A DNA stretch of 64,000 nucleotides from Chitinophaga sp. S165. Its GTDB lineage: Bacteria; Bacteroidota; Bacteroidia; Chitinophagales; Chitinophagaceae. The notes beneath the pieces are model-generated. The model had not been told where the DNA came from. It made no database searches and worked only from the letters and a program-made list of their open reading frames with translations. The position numbers and the translations under genes are program-made. Positions 34,609-44,347 of this stretch are shown here, piece by piece (position 1 is the stretch's first letter; every line of letters begins with the position of its first letter). The DNA lies in contig NZ_QGTG01000003.1 in assembly GCF_003182155.1 (NCBI RefSeq), forward strand, positions 248,001 to 312,000. The letters are read 5' to 3'.

Positions 34609-37600
34609 TTAGAATTTAACGTTCAGACCTACCAACACTGTTTTAGGTTGCGGATAAGTACCCAGGTCTATGCCGGAAGCCCAGCCGGTCGGGCCATAAC
34701 CTACTTCAGGATCTACGCCTTTATAAGGAGTAAAGGTGAACAGGTTAGTGGCTGAAACGTACAATCTCAGCTGCTGCAAAGGCAATGTGTGTAATACCTT
34801 TTTGAAATCATATCCAAGGTTCAGGCTTTTTACACGCAGGAAAGATGCATTGTGCACATACAGGTCGGAAGAACGGATCCAGTTCTGGTTCAGTTCTGCT
34901 CCATCTGTTACGCGCGGTAAACGGTTAGAGCTTCCTTCACCTGTCCAGCGACCCAGTATTTCAGTCGTATAGTTGCTGAGCGGACGGGAGAAATCATGTG
35001 TACCATCCCATATCTGGTTACCATAGTTACCGTACAGTGATGCGGAGAAATCAAAACCTTTATAACCCAGGTTGATGTTTAAACCATAGGTGAACTTCGG
35101 ATAAGGATTACCGATCTGTGTCTGGTCTTTGCTATCTATGATACCATCGCCATTCAGGTCCTGGAAACGTACATCACCGGGGAGTGCGTTAGGCTGTATT
35201 TTCTTTCCATCTTTAGACACATATGCGGCCACTTCATTTTCATTCTGGAAGATGCCCGCAGTTTTATATCCGTAGAAATATCCCATTGGGAAACCCACCT
35301 GTGCACGGTAGAATTCAGGCATACTTGCAAAAGTGATAGCAGTTGCACCGTTGATGATCTTTTCCCGGTTAGGGATATCCGTGATCTCGTTACGATTGAT
35401 ACCCATGTTGCCATTGATGCCTACTGTCAGATCGTGGAAGGTATGATTGTAACCCAGTGAAATTTCCACACCCTGGTTACGTACATCACCACCATTGATC
35501 AATACTGTAGCCGCACCGGAAACGGCAGGCACGTTAACAGGTACCAGCCAGTCTTTGGTGGTTTTACGATATACATCTACAGTCAGGTTGAAGTCTTTAA
35601 AGAAGTGTGCATCGATACCTACGTTGGCCTGTTCTGATGTTTCCCATTTCAGGTCAGGATTGGATATTTTGATAGGAGCTGCACCGATAAAAGGAACATC
35701 TCCGCTACCAAAATAATAACCCAGATATTGCGTGGAGATGGTTGATAAATACTGATAATATCCGGTGGGGAGGTTACCATTTTGTCCCCAGCCTGCACGT
35801 ATTTTCAGGAAGTCAAGCCATGTTGGTTTAAAGAAGTCTTCGTTAGTGGGTACCCAACCAACAGAGAAAGAAGGGAAGTTCGCCCTGCGGTTATTAGGAC
35901 CAAAGCGGGAAGACGCGTCCGATCTCACTACTGCGGTGAACATGTATTTGTCGGCATAAGAATAGCTGATACGTCCGAAGTAAGAATAGATCGTTGCGGA
36001 GCTGTCAGCTCCAAAGATCCGTTGGGTACTATCTGTCGTACCATTGTCGATAACAGCGTTATCAAGACCTTCTTTAGTCAGATCTTGTTTGTAACCATAC
36101 AGGTAAGAGGTTTCAGTTTTGTTCGAGTTCATACCTGCCAGTACGCCTACGCTATGTTTTCCTAATTCACGCTGGTAGTTGATGGTATTGTCCCAGTTCC
36201 AGCTGTGCGTACGGTATATGCCTTGTGTAGCACGGGAATGTTCATTAATAACGTTGGTAGACAGGTTGTAAGTCGGCAGGTAACTTCTTGCATCCCTGTT
36301 GCTGATATCAATACCGAAATCGGTACGTACAGTCAGTCCCTTGATAGGCGATACCTGCAGGTATGTATTACCCATGATACGGTCTGTCTTGTCTTTATTC
36401 TGATTCTGATAATCCAGTGTTGCTACAGGGTTCGCTTCTTCCACATTGAAGTTGGATTTAGCATAGTTGCCATTGGCATCATAAACCGGGAACAACGGAC
36501 TAACAGTGAACACAGAGCGTATAGCGTTACTATAGATATTCCCTACACCGATACCCCTTTTACGAGATTGAGTGTAGGTCAGGTTTTCACCGAATATGAT
36601 AATGTCTTTGTACATCTTATGCTCACTGTTCATACGGAAGGAAAGCCTGTCAAATCTTGACTGGTCCTTTAATCCGATAATACCTTCCTGTTCAGTGTAA
36701 GCAACAGAGGAAGAAAATACGGAGGTTTCGTTGCCACCTGCAAAAGCCAGTGAATGGTTTTGCATAGGTGCTTTTTTATTGTATATCGCTTCCTGCCAGT
36801 CAGTACCCTTACCCAGTTTGCTTAACTGGTCTACAGTAAAGTAAGGAACGGAGCCTGAGTTAATGGCCATCTCATTCATGATCACGCCATAGTCATGCGC
36901 ATTGAGCAGAGACACTTTATGTGAAGGATTCTGCAAACCATAGTAGGAGTCGTAGGATATTTTCATATTTCCTGCACGGCCCTTACGTGTGGTGATCAGT
37001 ACAACACCATTGGCAGCTCTCGCGCCGTAGATAGCTGAAGATGCCGCATCTTTCAACACGTCCATAGCAGCAATATCGGAGGCGTTCAGGTAGCTGATGT
37101 CGTAAGTAGGTACACCATCCACAATATATAATGGGTCTGCATTACCAACAGTGCTTGTACCACGGATACGTACTTTCATGCTTTCGCCCGGTTGTGCGGA
37201 AGTAGCCGTGATCTGTACGCCGGGTGTTTGTCCCTGTAATGCCTGATCCACACGCAGGGCATGGTTCTGTTCCAGCTGCTGGGTATTGACATGGTCAATT
37301 GCACCTGTCACCAGTTTCTTCTTTTCAGTACCATAACCCACCACTACTATCTCGTCCAGACCGGTAGCGCCTTCAGAGAGATTTACATTGAGCGATGTTT
37401 TTCCTCTTGCGGAGATCACTTGTTTGCTGAAGCCTACCAGTGTTACTTCCAGAGAATCGCTATCACTCACCTGTAAATTAAAGCCGCCGTTGGCATCGGT
37501 AATAGCGCCGTTATTGGTGCCTTTGATACGCACGCTGGCGCCAGGTAGCGGGCTGTTGTCCTTACCGGTAGTCACCTTCCCGGAAAGGGCTCGTTTAGCT

Positions 37601-37722
37601 GTTTGTGCCATCGCCACGTTCACGGGCAATAACATCGTTATTAGCAGCAGGCTGCTTAATCCGCATGAAACGGGGATCATGCAGGCAGTCACAAAATCTC
37701 TGATTTTGTAAGCAGTTTTCAT
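34609..37722 (-). CDS. SusC/RagA family TonB-linked outer-membrane importer
   Basis: A 1037-residue TonB-dependent importer without an STN domain. Signal peptide ending NVAMAQ (about residue 40), carboxypeptidase-like domain (LSGKVTTGKDNSPLPGASVR), TonB-proximal segment DEIVVVGYGTEKKKLVTGAI, plug (DPLYIVDGVPTYD; MDVLKDAASSAIYGARAANG) and barrel ending in ...LVGLNVKF. It lies in an operon with GH31 upstream and SusD plus a surface lipoprotein downstream. With the divergent HTCS and GH95 genes nearby, oligosaccharides of a fucosylated xyloglucan type are a plausible cargo (inference). Confidence 0.95.
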   Translation of the reverse strand: MKTAYKIRDFVTACMIPVSCGLSSLLLITMLLPVNVAMAQTAKRALSGKVTTGKDNSPLPGASVRIKGTNNGAITDANGGFNLQVSDSDSLEVTLVGFSKQVISARGKTSLNVNLSEGATGLDEIVVVGYGTEKKKLVTGAIDHVNTQQLEQNHALRVDQALQGQTPGVQITATSAQPGESMKVRIRGTSTVGNADPLYIVDGVPTYDISYLNASDIAAMDVLKDAASSAIYGARAANGVVLITTRKGRAGNMKISYDSYYGLQNPSHKVSLLNAHDYGVIMNEMAINSGSVPYFTVDQLSKLGKGTDWQEAIYNKKAPMQNHSLAFAGGNETSVFSSSVAYTEQEGIIGLKDQSRFDRLSFRMNSEHKMYKDIIIFGENLTYTQSRKRGIGVGNIYSNAIRSVFTVSPLFPVYDANGNYAKSNFNVEEANPVATLDYQNQNKDKTDRIMGNTYLQVSPIKGLTVRTDFGIDISNRDARSYLPTYNLSTNVINEHSRATQGIYRTHSWNWDNTINYQRELGKHSVGVLAGMNSNKTETSYLYGYKQDLTKEGLDNAVIDNGTTDSTQRIFGADSSATIYSYFGRISYSYADKYMFTAVVRSDASSRFGPNNRRANFPSFSVGWVPTNEDFFKPTWLDFLKIRAGWGQNGNLPTGYYQYLSTISTQYLGYYFGSGDVPFIGAAPIKISNPDLKWETSEQANVGIDAHFFKDFNLTVDVYRKTTKDWLVPVNVPAVSGAATVLINGGDVRNQGVEISLGYNHTFHDLTVGINGNMGINRNEITDIPNREKIINGATAITFASMPEFYRAQVGFPMGYFYGYKTAGIFQNENEVAAYVSKDGKKIQPNALPGDVRFQDLNGDGIIDSKDQTQIGNPYPKFTYGLNINLGYKGFDFSASLYGNYGNQIWDGTHDFSRPLSNYTTEILGRWTGEGSSNRLPRVTDGAELNQNWIRSSDLYVHNASFLRVKSLNLGYDFKKVLHTLPLQQLRLYVSATNLFTFTPYKGVDPEVGYGPTGWASGIDLGTYPQPKTVLVGLNVKF

Positions 37723-37768
37723 AATGTTAGAATGTTAGTTTACGGGATGTATTATCTGATGGTCATAC

Positions 37769-37783
37769 GTGAATACTATTCAC
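37769..37783. promoter_or_regulatory. inverted repeat between GH31 and susC
   Basis: GTGAATACTATTCAC (7-bp arms, 1-base centre) lies in the 100-bp gap between GH31 and susC, 46 bp before the susC start. It may be an operator for an internal promoter or a processing hairpin separating enzyme and transporter expression. Confidence 0.3.
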
Positions 37784-37822
37784 AACGTGTTAATTGCTAA
37801 AAGTCCTTAATCATATGCGTGG

Positions 37823-40678
37823 CTAATTTTTTAATGAAACTTTCTTTTCTGAACCGTCATATTTTATCACTGTTGCATTTGTATTGTCGAAATCCATGCT
37901 GACTGGTTTGTCTTTTCCGGCTTTCACGATACGGAAGGTCCGCTGCTGCAACATGCCTGGGAATTTACCTTCCCTTTTGCCTATTGTCAGTGTTTTGTTC
38001 ACTTCCTCGTACGTGAGGTTGATGGTGCTGTATTGCCCTTTTTCGTAATTATAATTGACCCCTTCATCTTCATAAAGTGTAAACTTTCCGTTGGCACCAG
38101 TATACACATAGAGCGTGATCGTATCTGCCGGACGTTGTGCTGTGTACTGTAACGCCGGTCCGAATGGAACAATGCTGCCTGCTTTTACAAATAAGGGGAT
38201 CCTGTCCAGCGGAGCGTCCGCGGTAATGTATTGTCCACCTTCAGTATAATTTCCATTGTAGATATTATACCAGCCGGTATTGGCCGGAAGATATAGTTTA
38301 CGACTGCGTGCTTTATAAGTATATACGGGATTGACCAGTAACGCAGGACCGAACATGAACTGATCGCCGATATTTCTTACCGCTGTATCTTTCTCAAAAT
38401 CCATGATCAATCCGCGCATCATGGTATAACCATGATGATAGGTTTGTCCCGCAAGGGAGTAAATATAAGGCATCAGCCGGTAACGCAGTTTGTCATAATA
38501 GACCATTGACTTTAATTCGTCGCTGTTTTCCGGTGCGATGTTGAAAGGTTCCCTGTAAGGATACTGACCGTGCGAGCGGAACAATGGACAGAATGAACCA
38601 TACTGGAACCAGCGGGTGTTCAACTCTCTCCATTCCTGGAGGTCTGCACCCTGCGGGTCTGGCTGATCGTATTTGTCTTCAACATAGAACCCACCAATAT
38701 CAGTGGTCCAGTAGGGCATGCCTGATAGGCTGAAATTCAGTCCTGCCGGTATCTGTCTTGCCAGTTCATCAAAACGTGCGGCGATATCGCCACTCCAGGT
38801 AGCTGCACCATAACGTTGCATGCCGGCGTAAGCTGAACGTGTCAGGATGAATACGCGCTGATCTGGTTTTTCTTTCCGCTGACCTTCATAAATGCCTTTC
38901 GCATTCATGAGCGCATAGGTATTGAAGTATTGTGTGGAAGGTCCTAATGCAGTAGGGTTCATTAATTGTTTACGATAGTCGATAGTGGCATTGGACAATA
39001 CATCTGGCTCCGTAGCATCCAGCCACCAGGCATCTACACCTTTACTGAAGAGATGTTTGCTGAGCAGCTGCCAGAATAACTGACGGGCGCCGGGATTGAA
39101 TGCATCATAGAAAGTGGATACATATCCCTGGCCGATCCAGTCCCTGATACCGTCATTAATGCTTTGCTTATACAACCAGCCTTTTTCATTAAAGAGATCG
39201 TAGTTAGGGATGTCCTTATAGAACTTAGGCCAGGCCGATATCATGAAGTGTGTATGATAAATATTGTGCAATGAATCTATCATACCTTTGGCATCGGGGA
39301 AGCGGGCAGGATCAAATTCCTGGCTGCCCCAGGCATCTTCTTTCCAGTAAGACCAGTCCATTACGATATTGTCCAGCGGAATTTGTCTTTTGCGGAACTC
39401 CTGGACAGTACTGATCACGTCACGTTGTGTCTTATAACGTTCGCGGCTCTGCCAGTAACCTAATGCCCATTTAGGAACAATGGTAGCTTTACCGGTGATA
39501 GTTCTGTAGCCGTTAATGACATCATCTGTCTGCTGGCCATACACAAAGTAATAGTCTATCTTTTCACCGGCTTCAGAAGTCAGTGCAGCCTTGTTCTGTA
39601 ATCTGGCAGACGTAGGAGACAGGTGTTTAACGGAAACGAAAGCCTGATCTGATTCGGGGATCCATTCGAGCTTAAACTTGTATTTCTTTCCCTTTTCCAG
39701 CTGGTGACGGAACACTGAAGGTCCGGGGTTCCAGCCTTCTCTCCATTTATCAAGTTCCAATTCGCCGTCAATCCACACCTTGATGTATCCGGAAGCGGTT
39801 AAATAGAATTTCTCTTGTCCGCCGTTCTGAGATGCAATATCTCCTTCCCAGGTGATCACACCTTTACCCATTGGATAACCTGCCGGTATTTTCTTCAGGT
39901 CGGGTAGGAAGGTGAAGTCAATAAGAGATTCCTGCCGCTGTAAGAAAATGCTGTCTGGTTTATAACGCATGGCATAAGTAGCGGTCAGTCCACCAGGTTT
40001 GCCATTTTTATCAGATAGCTGCAGACTGCCCAGCTGTTCATAGGGTCTGTCATCGCCGAAACGGGTAATGGAGTAGTTATCCCAGAGTATACCATAATGT
40101 TTGCTGGATACAAGGAAAGGGATCGCCGCAATAGAGTTGTATTGGGTAAGGTCCACGTCCTGGTCTTTGTAGTTCATTAAGCCTGTCTGGTGTTGTCCCA
40201 GTCCGTAGAAAGCTTCTCCTGCAGGAGATTCAAATACCTGCTGGAGCTTGTAGAGAGGTTTACCATCTATCACGGCAGGAGTGAAGGTCTTGCCGCCGCC
40301 TTGTTTTTCCTGGAGGATCACATTGCCTTTAAGATCTCTGAACACTACTTCTCCTGTTGTCAGATCAATACTGGCGGTTAAGGTGCTGGTCTTCAGCATA
40401 ACCTGGTTGTTTTTCTCCTCGCTGGTCCATTTTACTTCGCGCGTACCGGTTACCACCGCCATCAGGCTGGGGGTAGATGAAATGGAATCCGCCGGACTGG
40501 CAGTCACCCTGATGATGTTGTCGGTAATTACCTGTAGCTTGACCTGTTTAACTCCACCGGCTGTTGTTTTTTCCAACCGTACGAGTAAGCCATCCTTAAA
40601 TCTTTCAATTTTTCCCGCATAGCAGAGCTGCATGCAAAAAGTAAATGCCAGGACCGGTAAAAGTCTCTTTTTCTTCAT
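37823..40678 (-). CDS. secreted GH31 family alpha-glycosidase with PA14 insert, probable alpha-xylosidase
   Basis: A 951-residue exported enzyme; signal peptide ending LCYAG. An N-terminal beta-sandwich contains a PA14-like insertion (about 255-360, PMGKGVITWEGDIA; GYIKVWIDGELELDKW). The (beta/alpha)8 barrel carries nucleophile Asp554 in WWLDATEPD and acid/base Asp631 in TWSGDIAARF, with C-terminal DUF5110-like beta domains. GH31 enzymes with PA14 inserts include characterised xyloglucan alpha-xylosidases, so alpha-xylosidase is preferred over alpha-glucosidase. It is first gene of the operon GH31-susC-susD-lipoprotein. ATG 40678 follows a possible start at 40684. Confidence 0.88.
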   Translation of the reverse strand: MKKKRLLPVLAFTFCMQLCYAGKIERFKDGLLVRLEKTTAGGVKQVKLQVITDNIIRVTASPADSISSTPSLMAVVTGTREVKWTSEEKNNQVMLKTSTLTASIDLTTGEVVFRDLKGNVILQEKQGGGKTFTPAVIDGKPLYKLQQVFESPAGEAFYGLGQHQTGLMNYKDQDVDLTQYNSIAAIPFLVSSKHYGILWDNYSITRFGDDRPYEQLGSLQLSDKNGKPGGLTATYAMRYKPDSIFLQRQESLIDFTFLPDLKKIPAGYPMGKGVITWEGDIASQNGGQEKFYLTASGYIKVWIDGELELDKWREGWNPGPSVFRHQLEKGKKYKFKLEWIPESDQAFVSVKHLSPTSARLQNKAALTSEAGEKIDYYFVYGQQTDDVINGYRTITGKATIVPKWALGYWQSRERYKTQRDVISTVQEFRKRQIPLDNIVMDWSYWKEDAWGSQEFDPARFPDAKGMIDSLHNIYHTHFMISAWPKFYKDIPNYDLFNEKGWLYKQSINDGIRDWIGQGYVSTFYDAFNPGARQLFWQLLSKHLFSKGVDAWWLDATEPDVLSNATIDYRKQLMNPTALGPSTQYFNTYALMNAKGIYEGQRKEKPDQRVFILTRSAYAGMQRYGAATWSGDIAARFDELARQIPAGLNFSLSGMPYWTTDIGGFYVEDKYDQPDPQGADLQEWRELNTRWFQYGSFCPLFRSHGQYPYREPFNIAPENSDELKSMVYYDKLRYRLMPYIYSLAGQTYHHGYTMMRGLIMDFEKDTAVRNIGDQFMFGPALLVNPVYTYKARSRKLYLPANTGWYNIYNGNYTEGGQYITADAPLDRIPLFVKAGSIVPFGPALQYTAQRPADTITLYVYTGANGKFTLYEDEGVNYNYEKGQYSTINLTYEEVNKTLTIGKREGKFPGMLQQRTFRIVKAGKDKPVSMDFDNTNATVIKYDGSEKKVSLKN

Positions 40679-40715
40679 ATCCATGGAATTGATCTGATTA
40701 TTATTGTTGGCGGCG

Positions 40716-40744
40716 TATAGGATATATTATCAATAGTTCCTATA
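40716..40744. promoter_or_regulatory. inverted repeat upstream of the GH31-sus operon
   Basis: Seven-base arms TATAGGA/TCCTATA (40716-40722 and 40738-40744) separated by 15 bp, 38 bp upstream of the GH31 start. Spacing of about two helical turns suits a dimeric activator such as the HTCS encoded at 44348. Confidence 0.3.
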
Positions 40745-41257
40745 ACTAACGTGTTGAGACAAATTTAACAGTAGGTATTAAGAACCAGGGGACGCTATTG
40801 TTTTTGATTAGGGGCCCAAATGTTAACTGCGGAGACAGTTGAAAGGATGGTTTTGATAACGGGAAGGGTATGATTTGTTAAAACAGATGGATAAAATGGA
40901 GGGTGGAACTAATTGATAATGTCATATATCTTTTTAAACGCTCCGTTAACTCCCTGATGTGGATGGCGTTGTATCTTGTGTTGAAGGCATGACAATACAT
41001 TATGGTAATTTCTTTTGATCTTGATGATATCCTGGTCCCCGGAATGAAACGTTTTCCAACAGAATATGGGTTGATAGTGTGTGGACGAGATTGAAAAAAA
41101 GCCCGTCATGGGAGATGTGTTTGAATTTCTATGGATTAGTTGACCCTGTCATATGATAAATTTTAAATCTTTAACTTCTCATTAACTGATTGGTGTTTAT
41201 CGTTTTGTAATATCGCTAAATATTCCAACCATCATTAAAGAAGTAAATGTTAATCCA
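40745..41257. other. gene-poor region between GH31 and the GNAT-like gene
   Basis: About 510 bp of AT-rich sequence between divergent genes. A 66-codon minus frame (40909-41109) shows no family motif and I do not call it a gene. No strong hairpin or tRNA seen. Confidence 0.4.
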
Positions 41258-41785
41258 ATGACAAGAGAAACTTGTTTTTTCATTGACAAGATAACCGACT
41301 GCATTGAACAAGTAGCGACGGGGCTTAAAATGGACACTTTTCTAGAGGAAGTATCAAAAAAGGACATTCAGGGAATTTCAAAGAAAAAAGGCTGGGTCTT
41401 TGACTGGAAAATCGAATACACCCGGGGAGACTGCAGTGTATTCAAATTGCTGATAACTGGAGACACGGTTATTCAGGGATTGGTCTGTCTTGAGGTAAAA
41501 CAGGGATATGTGGAAATGCATCTGTTAGAGAGTGCACCACATAATTGGGGGCAAGATAAACAGCATGCGGGAGTTGCCGGTAATCTGGTGGCTTTTGCCT
41601 GTAAGATCAGCTTTGATTTAGGGTTTGACGGGCATGTTGCATTCACAGCAAAAACACGGCTTTTAAAGCACTATATGGATACTTTAGGTGCTGAAATAAT
41701 TTATGGAAGAAGACTGGGCTTATTCACTCCAGCAGCAAAAAAATTAGTAAATTCGTACTTCAAAAACTATTTCAATGGTAAGTAA
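41258..41785 (+). CDS. GNAT-like N-acetyltransferase fold protein, overlapping a mini-gene
   Basis: A 175-residue soluble protein. The C-terminal half reads as a GNAT acetyltransferase-like core: GVAGNLVAFACKISFDLGFD (pyrophosphate-loop region and helix), GHVAFTAKT (strand), then LLKHYMDTLGAEIIYGRRLG. These correspond to motif A/B positions, though the classic R/Q-x-x-G-x-G/A is only approximate (HAGVAGN). The N-terminal part is unlike known families. Its last 11 bp overlap a 55-codon basic mini-gene in another frame, indicating translational coupling. It could be a modifying enzyme with a partner or substrate peptide, or a toxin/antitoxin-like pair. Function unknown. Confidence 0.6.
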   Translation: MTRETCFFIDKITDCIEQVATGLKMDTFLEEVSKKDIQGISKKKGWVFDWKIEYTRGDCSVFKLLITGDTVIQGLVCLEVKQGYVEMHLLESAPHNWGQDKQHAGVAGNLVAFACKISFDLGFDGHVAFTAKTRLLKHYMDTLGAEIIYGRRLGLFTPAAKKLVNSYFKNYFNGK

Positions 41786-41942
41786 TAAAAGTTATTATAA
41801 ACTTGATGAAATTGGCTTTATTGGTGTGCAGGAAGAAAAATCTGCAGCCAGTAAAAAATATCATGATGACAGAACTGCCCGGATCTTTAAAGCAGCCAAA
41901 GCTACTAAGCCTGCTGCAAAAAAGATCCTGAAAAAAGTATAA
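41775..41942 (+). CDS. 55-aa basic mini-protein coupled to the GNAT-like gene
   Basis: A small frame of 55 codons starting at ATG 41775 inside the end of the GNAT-like gene (11-bp overlap) and stopping at TAA 41942. The product begins MVSNKSYYKLDEIGFIG and turns very basic: ARIFKAAKATKPAAKKILKK near the C-terminus, with about a quarter Lys/Arg. A bidirectional terminator follows 19 bp later. Overlap, own start and a terminator placed behind it support a real gene. The Lys-rich tail could be an acetylation substrate of the upstream enzyme or a nucleic-acid-binding partner (inference). Confidence 0.6.
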   Translation: MVSNKSYYKLDEIGFIGVQEEKSAASKKYHDDRTARIFKAAKATKPAAKKILKKV

Positions 41943-41961
41943 GTGAATATTCACACACATT

Positions 41962-41993
41962 AAAAAGCCTGCCGCATAACCGGCAGGCTTTTT
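41962..41993. terminator. bidirectional terminator between mini-gene and VOC gene
   Basis: A 13-bp perfect stem AAAAAGCCTGCCG/CGGCAGGCTTTTT with a 6-base loop. It serves the GNAT/mini-gene pair (plus) and the VOC gene (minus). Confidence 0.9.
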
Positions 41994-42011
41994 CTATATC
42001 GTATAATCCAA

Positions 42012-42482
42012 TCATCCTGCCGCCGCTTCCTCTAATGCCGCAATATCCAGTTTCTTCATCTGCATCATAGCAGCCACTGCCCGCTTTGCCCTGCCCGGAT
42101 CTTTATCCTGCAATAATTCCTGCAATCCGTTTGGTACTACCTGCCAGGACAGGCCGAACTTATCCCTTAACCATCCGCATTGATCAATTTTGCCGCCTTC
42201 TGAAAGCGCATCCCATAGCTTATCTACTTCCGCCTGTGTGTCACATTTGATAAACATAGATACTGCCGGTGTGAAAGAATAATGGGTTCCGCCGTTCAGT
42301 GCTATAAACTCCTGACCATCCAGTGTGAACTCTACCGTCATAACTTTCCCTTCCTGTCCCGGAACGCCTGGTGGATAACGGCTGATCTTTCCGATGGATG
42401 AATTTTTAAACAGGGAAGTGTAAAGCTTTGCAGCCTCTTCCGCTTCGGTATCGTACCATAAGAAAGGAGTGATCTTTTGCAT
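42012..42482 (-). CDS. VOC family protein (PhnB/3-demethylubiquinone-methyltransferase-like)
   Basis: A 156-residue glyoxalase-fold protein: ITPFLWYDTEAEEAAKLYTS at the start, VEFTLDGQEFIALNGG, a VDKLWDALSEGG helix and the W-x-x-D-x-F-G-L-x-W-Q-V-V-P motif (WLRDKFGLSWQVVP). This PhnB-like subgroup is widespread, with no settled substrate. Single gene, ending at a shared terminator. Confidence 0.88.
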   Translation of the reverse strand: MQKITPFLWYDTEAEEAAKLYTSLFKNSSIGKISRYPPGVPGQEGKVMTVEFTLDGQEFIALNGGTHYSFTPAVSMFIKCDTQAEVDKLWDALSEGGKIDQCGWLRDKFGLSWQVVPNGLQELLQDKDPGRAKRAVAAMMQMKKLDIAALEEAAAG

Positions 42483-42696
42483 AAGAGTAGTTTTTGATAG
42501 AACAAACTTACCCTTAGAAATTGGTTGAAAAGCGGTGCGAAGAAGACATCTTAAAGGGGAAGATCAGACAGTAAAGGTGGTGATGATGTCAATAACCTCT
42601 TTTATGTTGTAAAATTCGTGGTGATGTGGCATATAGTCGCCAGGATTTTCAACTAAAATATAGAATATTACAAGTAATTTGCATTACCTACCGTAT

Positions 42697-43773
42697 ATGG
42701 GAAAATCATTTACACAGATACAACTCAATATCCATCAGAAGTTAGCTTTAGAGGCCAATCCTATCTGTATAACAGAACTGGCTGATGGTGGTTACCTGCT
42801 CAACTTTAATAAAGATCCGCACGTCATCAGACTTGATCAATCGTTCAATCAGGTATGGAAGAAAGATCTGCAGGCGCAAACGATCAATTATGTTAACTGT
42901 ATGATCACCGCCAGTCCCGACGGAAAGATGATGGCGCTTTCAGGTAATGAGATGATACGCATACTGGATCTTGACGCTAATTTATTATGGGCTTTTGAAC
43001 ATGAACCGTGGGGTAAATTCCTCGGTTCACCCTGTGCTTTTTCGGCCGACGGACAACTGATCTGGTTCATTGTACCCGGCAGCTCTGCGCTTGAGAATGA
43101 TATACTTTATTCAGTAAGAGCGTGCGACTATAAAGTGATAGATACCTGGATGATGGATGGCAATCAGGACTACAACTATATGTTCTATCCTACGCCCGAT
43201 AATACGGCAATGATCGTAGAGGCTGCTGCCGGACAGGATGCCAGTTTGTTATATCGCATGACATTACGTGAAGGGAAAATTAAATGTGAAGAATTATCAC
43301 AATGTCATGACAGGATCATGGGTACCTTCTCTCCCGATGGTAAGGAGTTTGTAACAGCGCCACATCATGAAGATGGCATCGAACTGTTTTCCTTCCCTGA
43401 GATAGAAAAGACCGCTGTGTTGAAGGAGAAAGAACTGTTCGCAGATAGAAATGAATATCCTACTACAGAAGATAATGATAGCGTTGAGTATGTTGTGCTC
43501 TATGTAAATAATAAAACGCTGCTGGCATTCACACGCTTTGGCAGATTATTGTTGATAGACCGTGAAAGTATGAGCTGTACAGGCGAACTTGTTCCCGAAG
43601 GTTGTGAGATCAGGGCATACGACATGGCAGGCCGGCCTACCACTGATCCCCGTGAGATCATTGATTATGCAGGTGAAATAGTTACGGTGTCTCTGACAAC
43701 GAAACATCAGTTACTATTAACCCATAACTCAGGCGAAGTAAGATTATATAATTTGCCTGAAACACTTTTCTGA
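42697..43773 (+). CDS. cytosolic beta-propeller-like protein
   Basis: A 358-residue protein without signal peptide. WD40/propeller-like repeats are visible: ITASPDGKMMALSGNEMIR, CAFSADGQLIWFI, MGTFSPDGKEFVTA, with intervening strands and terminal SGEVRLYNLPETLF. Start ATG 42697 is preferred to an upstream TTG at 42679. Family function unknown; probably a binding scaffold. It is tail-to-tail with a SUKH protein gene, with abutting stop codons (43773/43774). Confidence 0.65.
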   Translation: MGKSFTQIQLNIHQKLALEANPICITELADGGYLLNFNKDPHVIRLDQSFNQVWKKDLQAQTINYVNCMITASPDGKMMALSGNEMIRILDLDANLLWAFEHEPWGKFLGSPCAFSADGQLIWFIVPGSSALENDILYSVRACDYKVIDTWMMDGNQDYNYMFYPTPDNTAMIVEAAAGQDASLLYRMTLREGKIKCEELSQCHDRIMGTFSPDGKEFVTAPHHEDGIELFSFPEIEKTAVLKEKELFADRNEYPTTEDNDSVEYVVLYVNNKTLLAFTRFGRLLLIDRESMSCTGELVPEGCEIRAYDMAGRPTTDPREIIDYAGEIVTVSLTTKHQLLLTHNSGEVRLYNLPETLF

Positions 43774-44337
43774 TCATTCCGCCTCTCCGGCATAATTGCC
43801 TTTCGGATAACCATCCGGTGTTTTTACTTCGAAGTATTCATCCAGCTCTTCTACAGGAGTTGTGCTATAAAGATGATTGATGGAAGTGATAAATGTAGTA
43901 AGATCAGGGGCGATGGTATTCCTGTCATTATCAGCATGCCAGAATTCGATGATCTGTCCCTTAATACCGGTGAATACGCCAACGGTATCATAACAGATGT
44001 AATCGCCGCCACCATTGTCAAAGACAGGAATCCAGGCTGCGTGCCAGAAATTTTCAAGCTCAAAGTCCGAACCGATCATGGATGTTAATTCCTTTGCGGT
44101 CTCTAAGGCGCTCTTCAATGACACGAACATGGAGTTATTGACAAATGCCTCATGAGAATCTTCCTGCTGCCCGTTCTTCCACTGATATAATGCACGAAGG
44201 TCGGCAGGAATGGTTACATTGAACTCCTTTTCAAGTGCTGTAATTTCTTCTGTTGATAGTCCCGGTTTCAAAGTGGCGTAATAAGCTGCCCTTTTAGCTG
44301 TCAGATGACTGTCCAGTTTGTTGAGAAATGCTTGCAT
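43774..44337 (-). CDS. SMI1/KNR4 (SUKH) family protein
   Basis: A 187-residue SUKH protein: LSTEEITALEKEFNVTIPAD then LRALYQWKNGQ (the helix and W-x-N-G of the family), IPVFDNGGGDYICYDT (conserved core) and GQIIEFWHADND. SUKH proteins often act as immunity proteins to polymorphic toxins in bacteria, but orphan copies are common, and no toxin gene is present nearby. Start ATG 44337 lies 11 bp beyond the HTCS stop (44348). The longer frame would overlap it. Confidence 0.85.
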   Translation of the reverse strand: MQAFLNKLDSHLTAKRAAYYATLKPGLSTEEITALEKEFNVTIPADLRALYQWKNGQQEDSHEAFVNNSMFVSLKSALETAKELTSMIGSDFELENFWHAAWIPVFDNGGGDYICYDTVGVFTGIKGQIIEFWHADNDRNTIAPDLTTFITSINHLYSTTPVEELDEYFEVKTPDGYPKGNYAGEAE

Positions 44338-44347
44338 AAGGTCCGTT

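Noticed and set aside
40909..41109. 66-codon minus-strand frame between GH31 and the GNAT-like gene
   Set aside because: No motif, no start context and AT-rich surroundings; isolated frame of this size is expected by chance.
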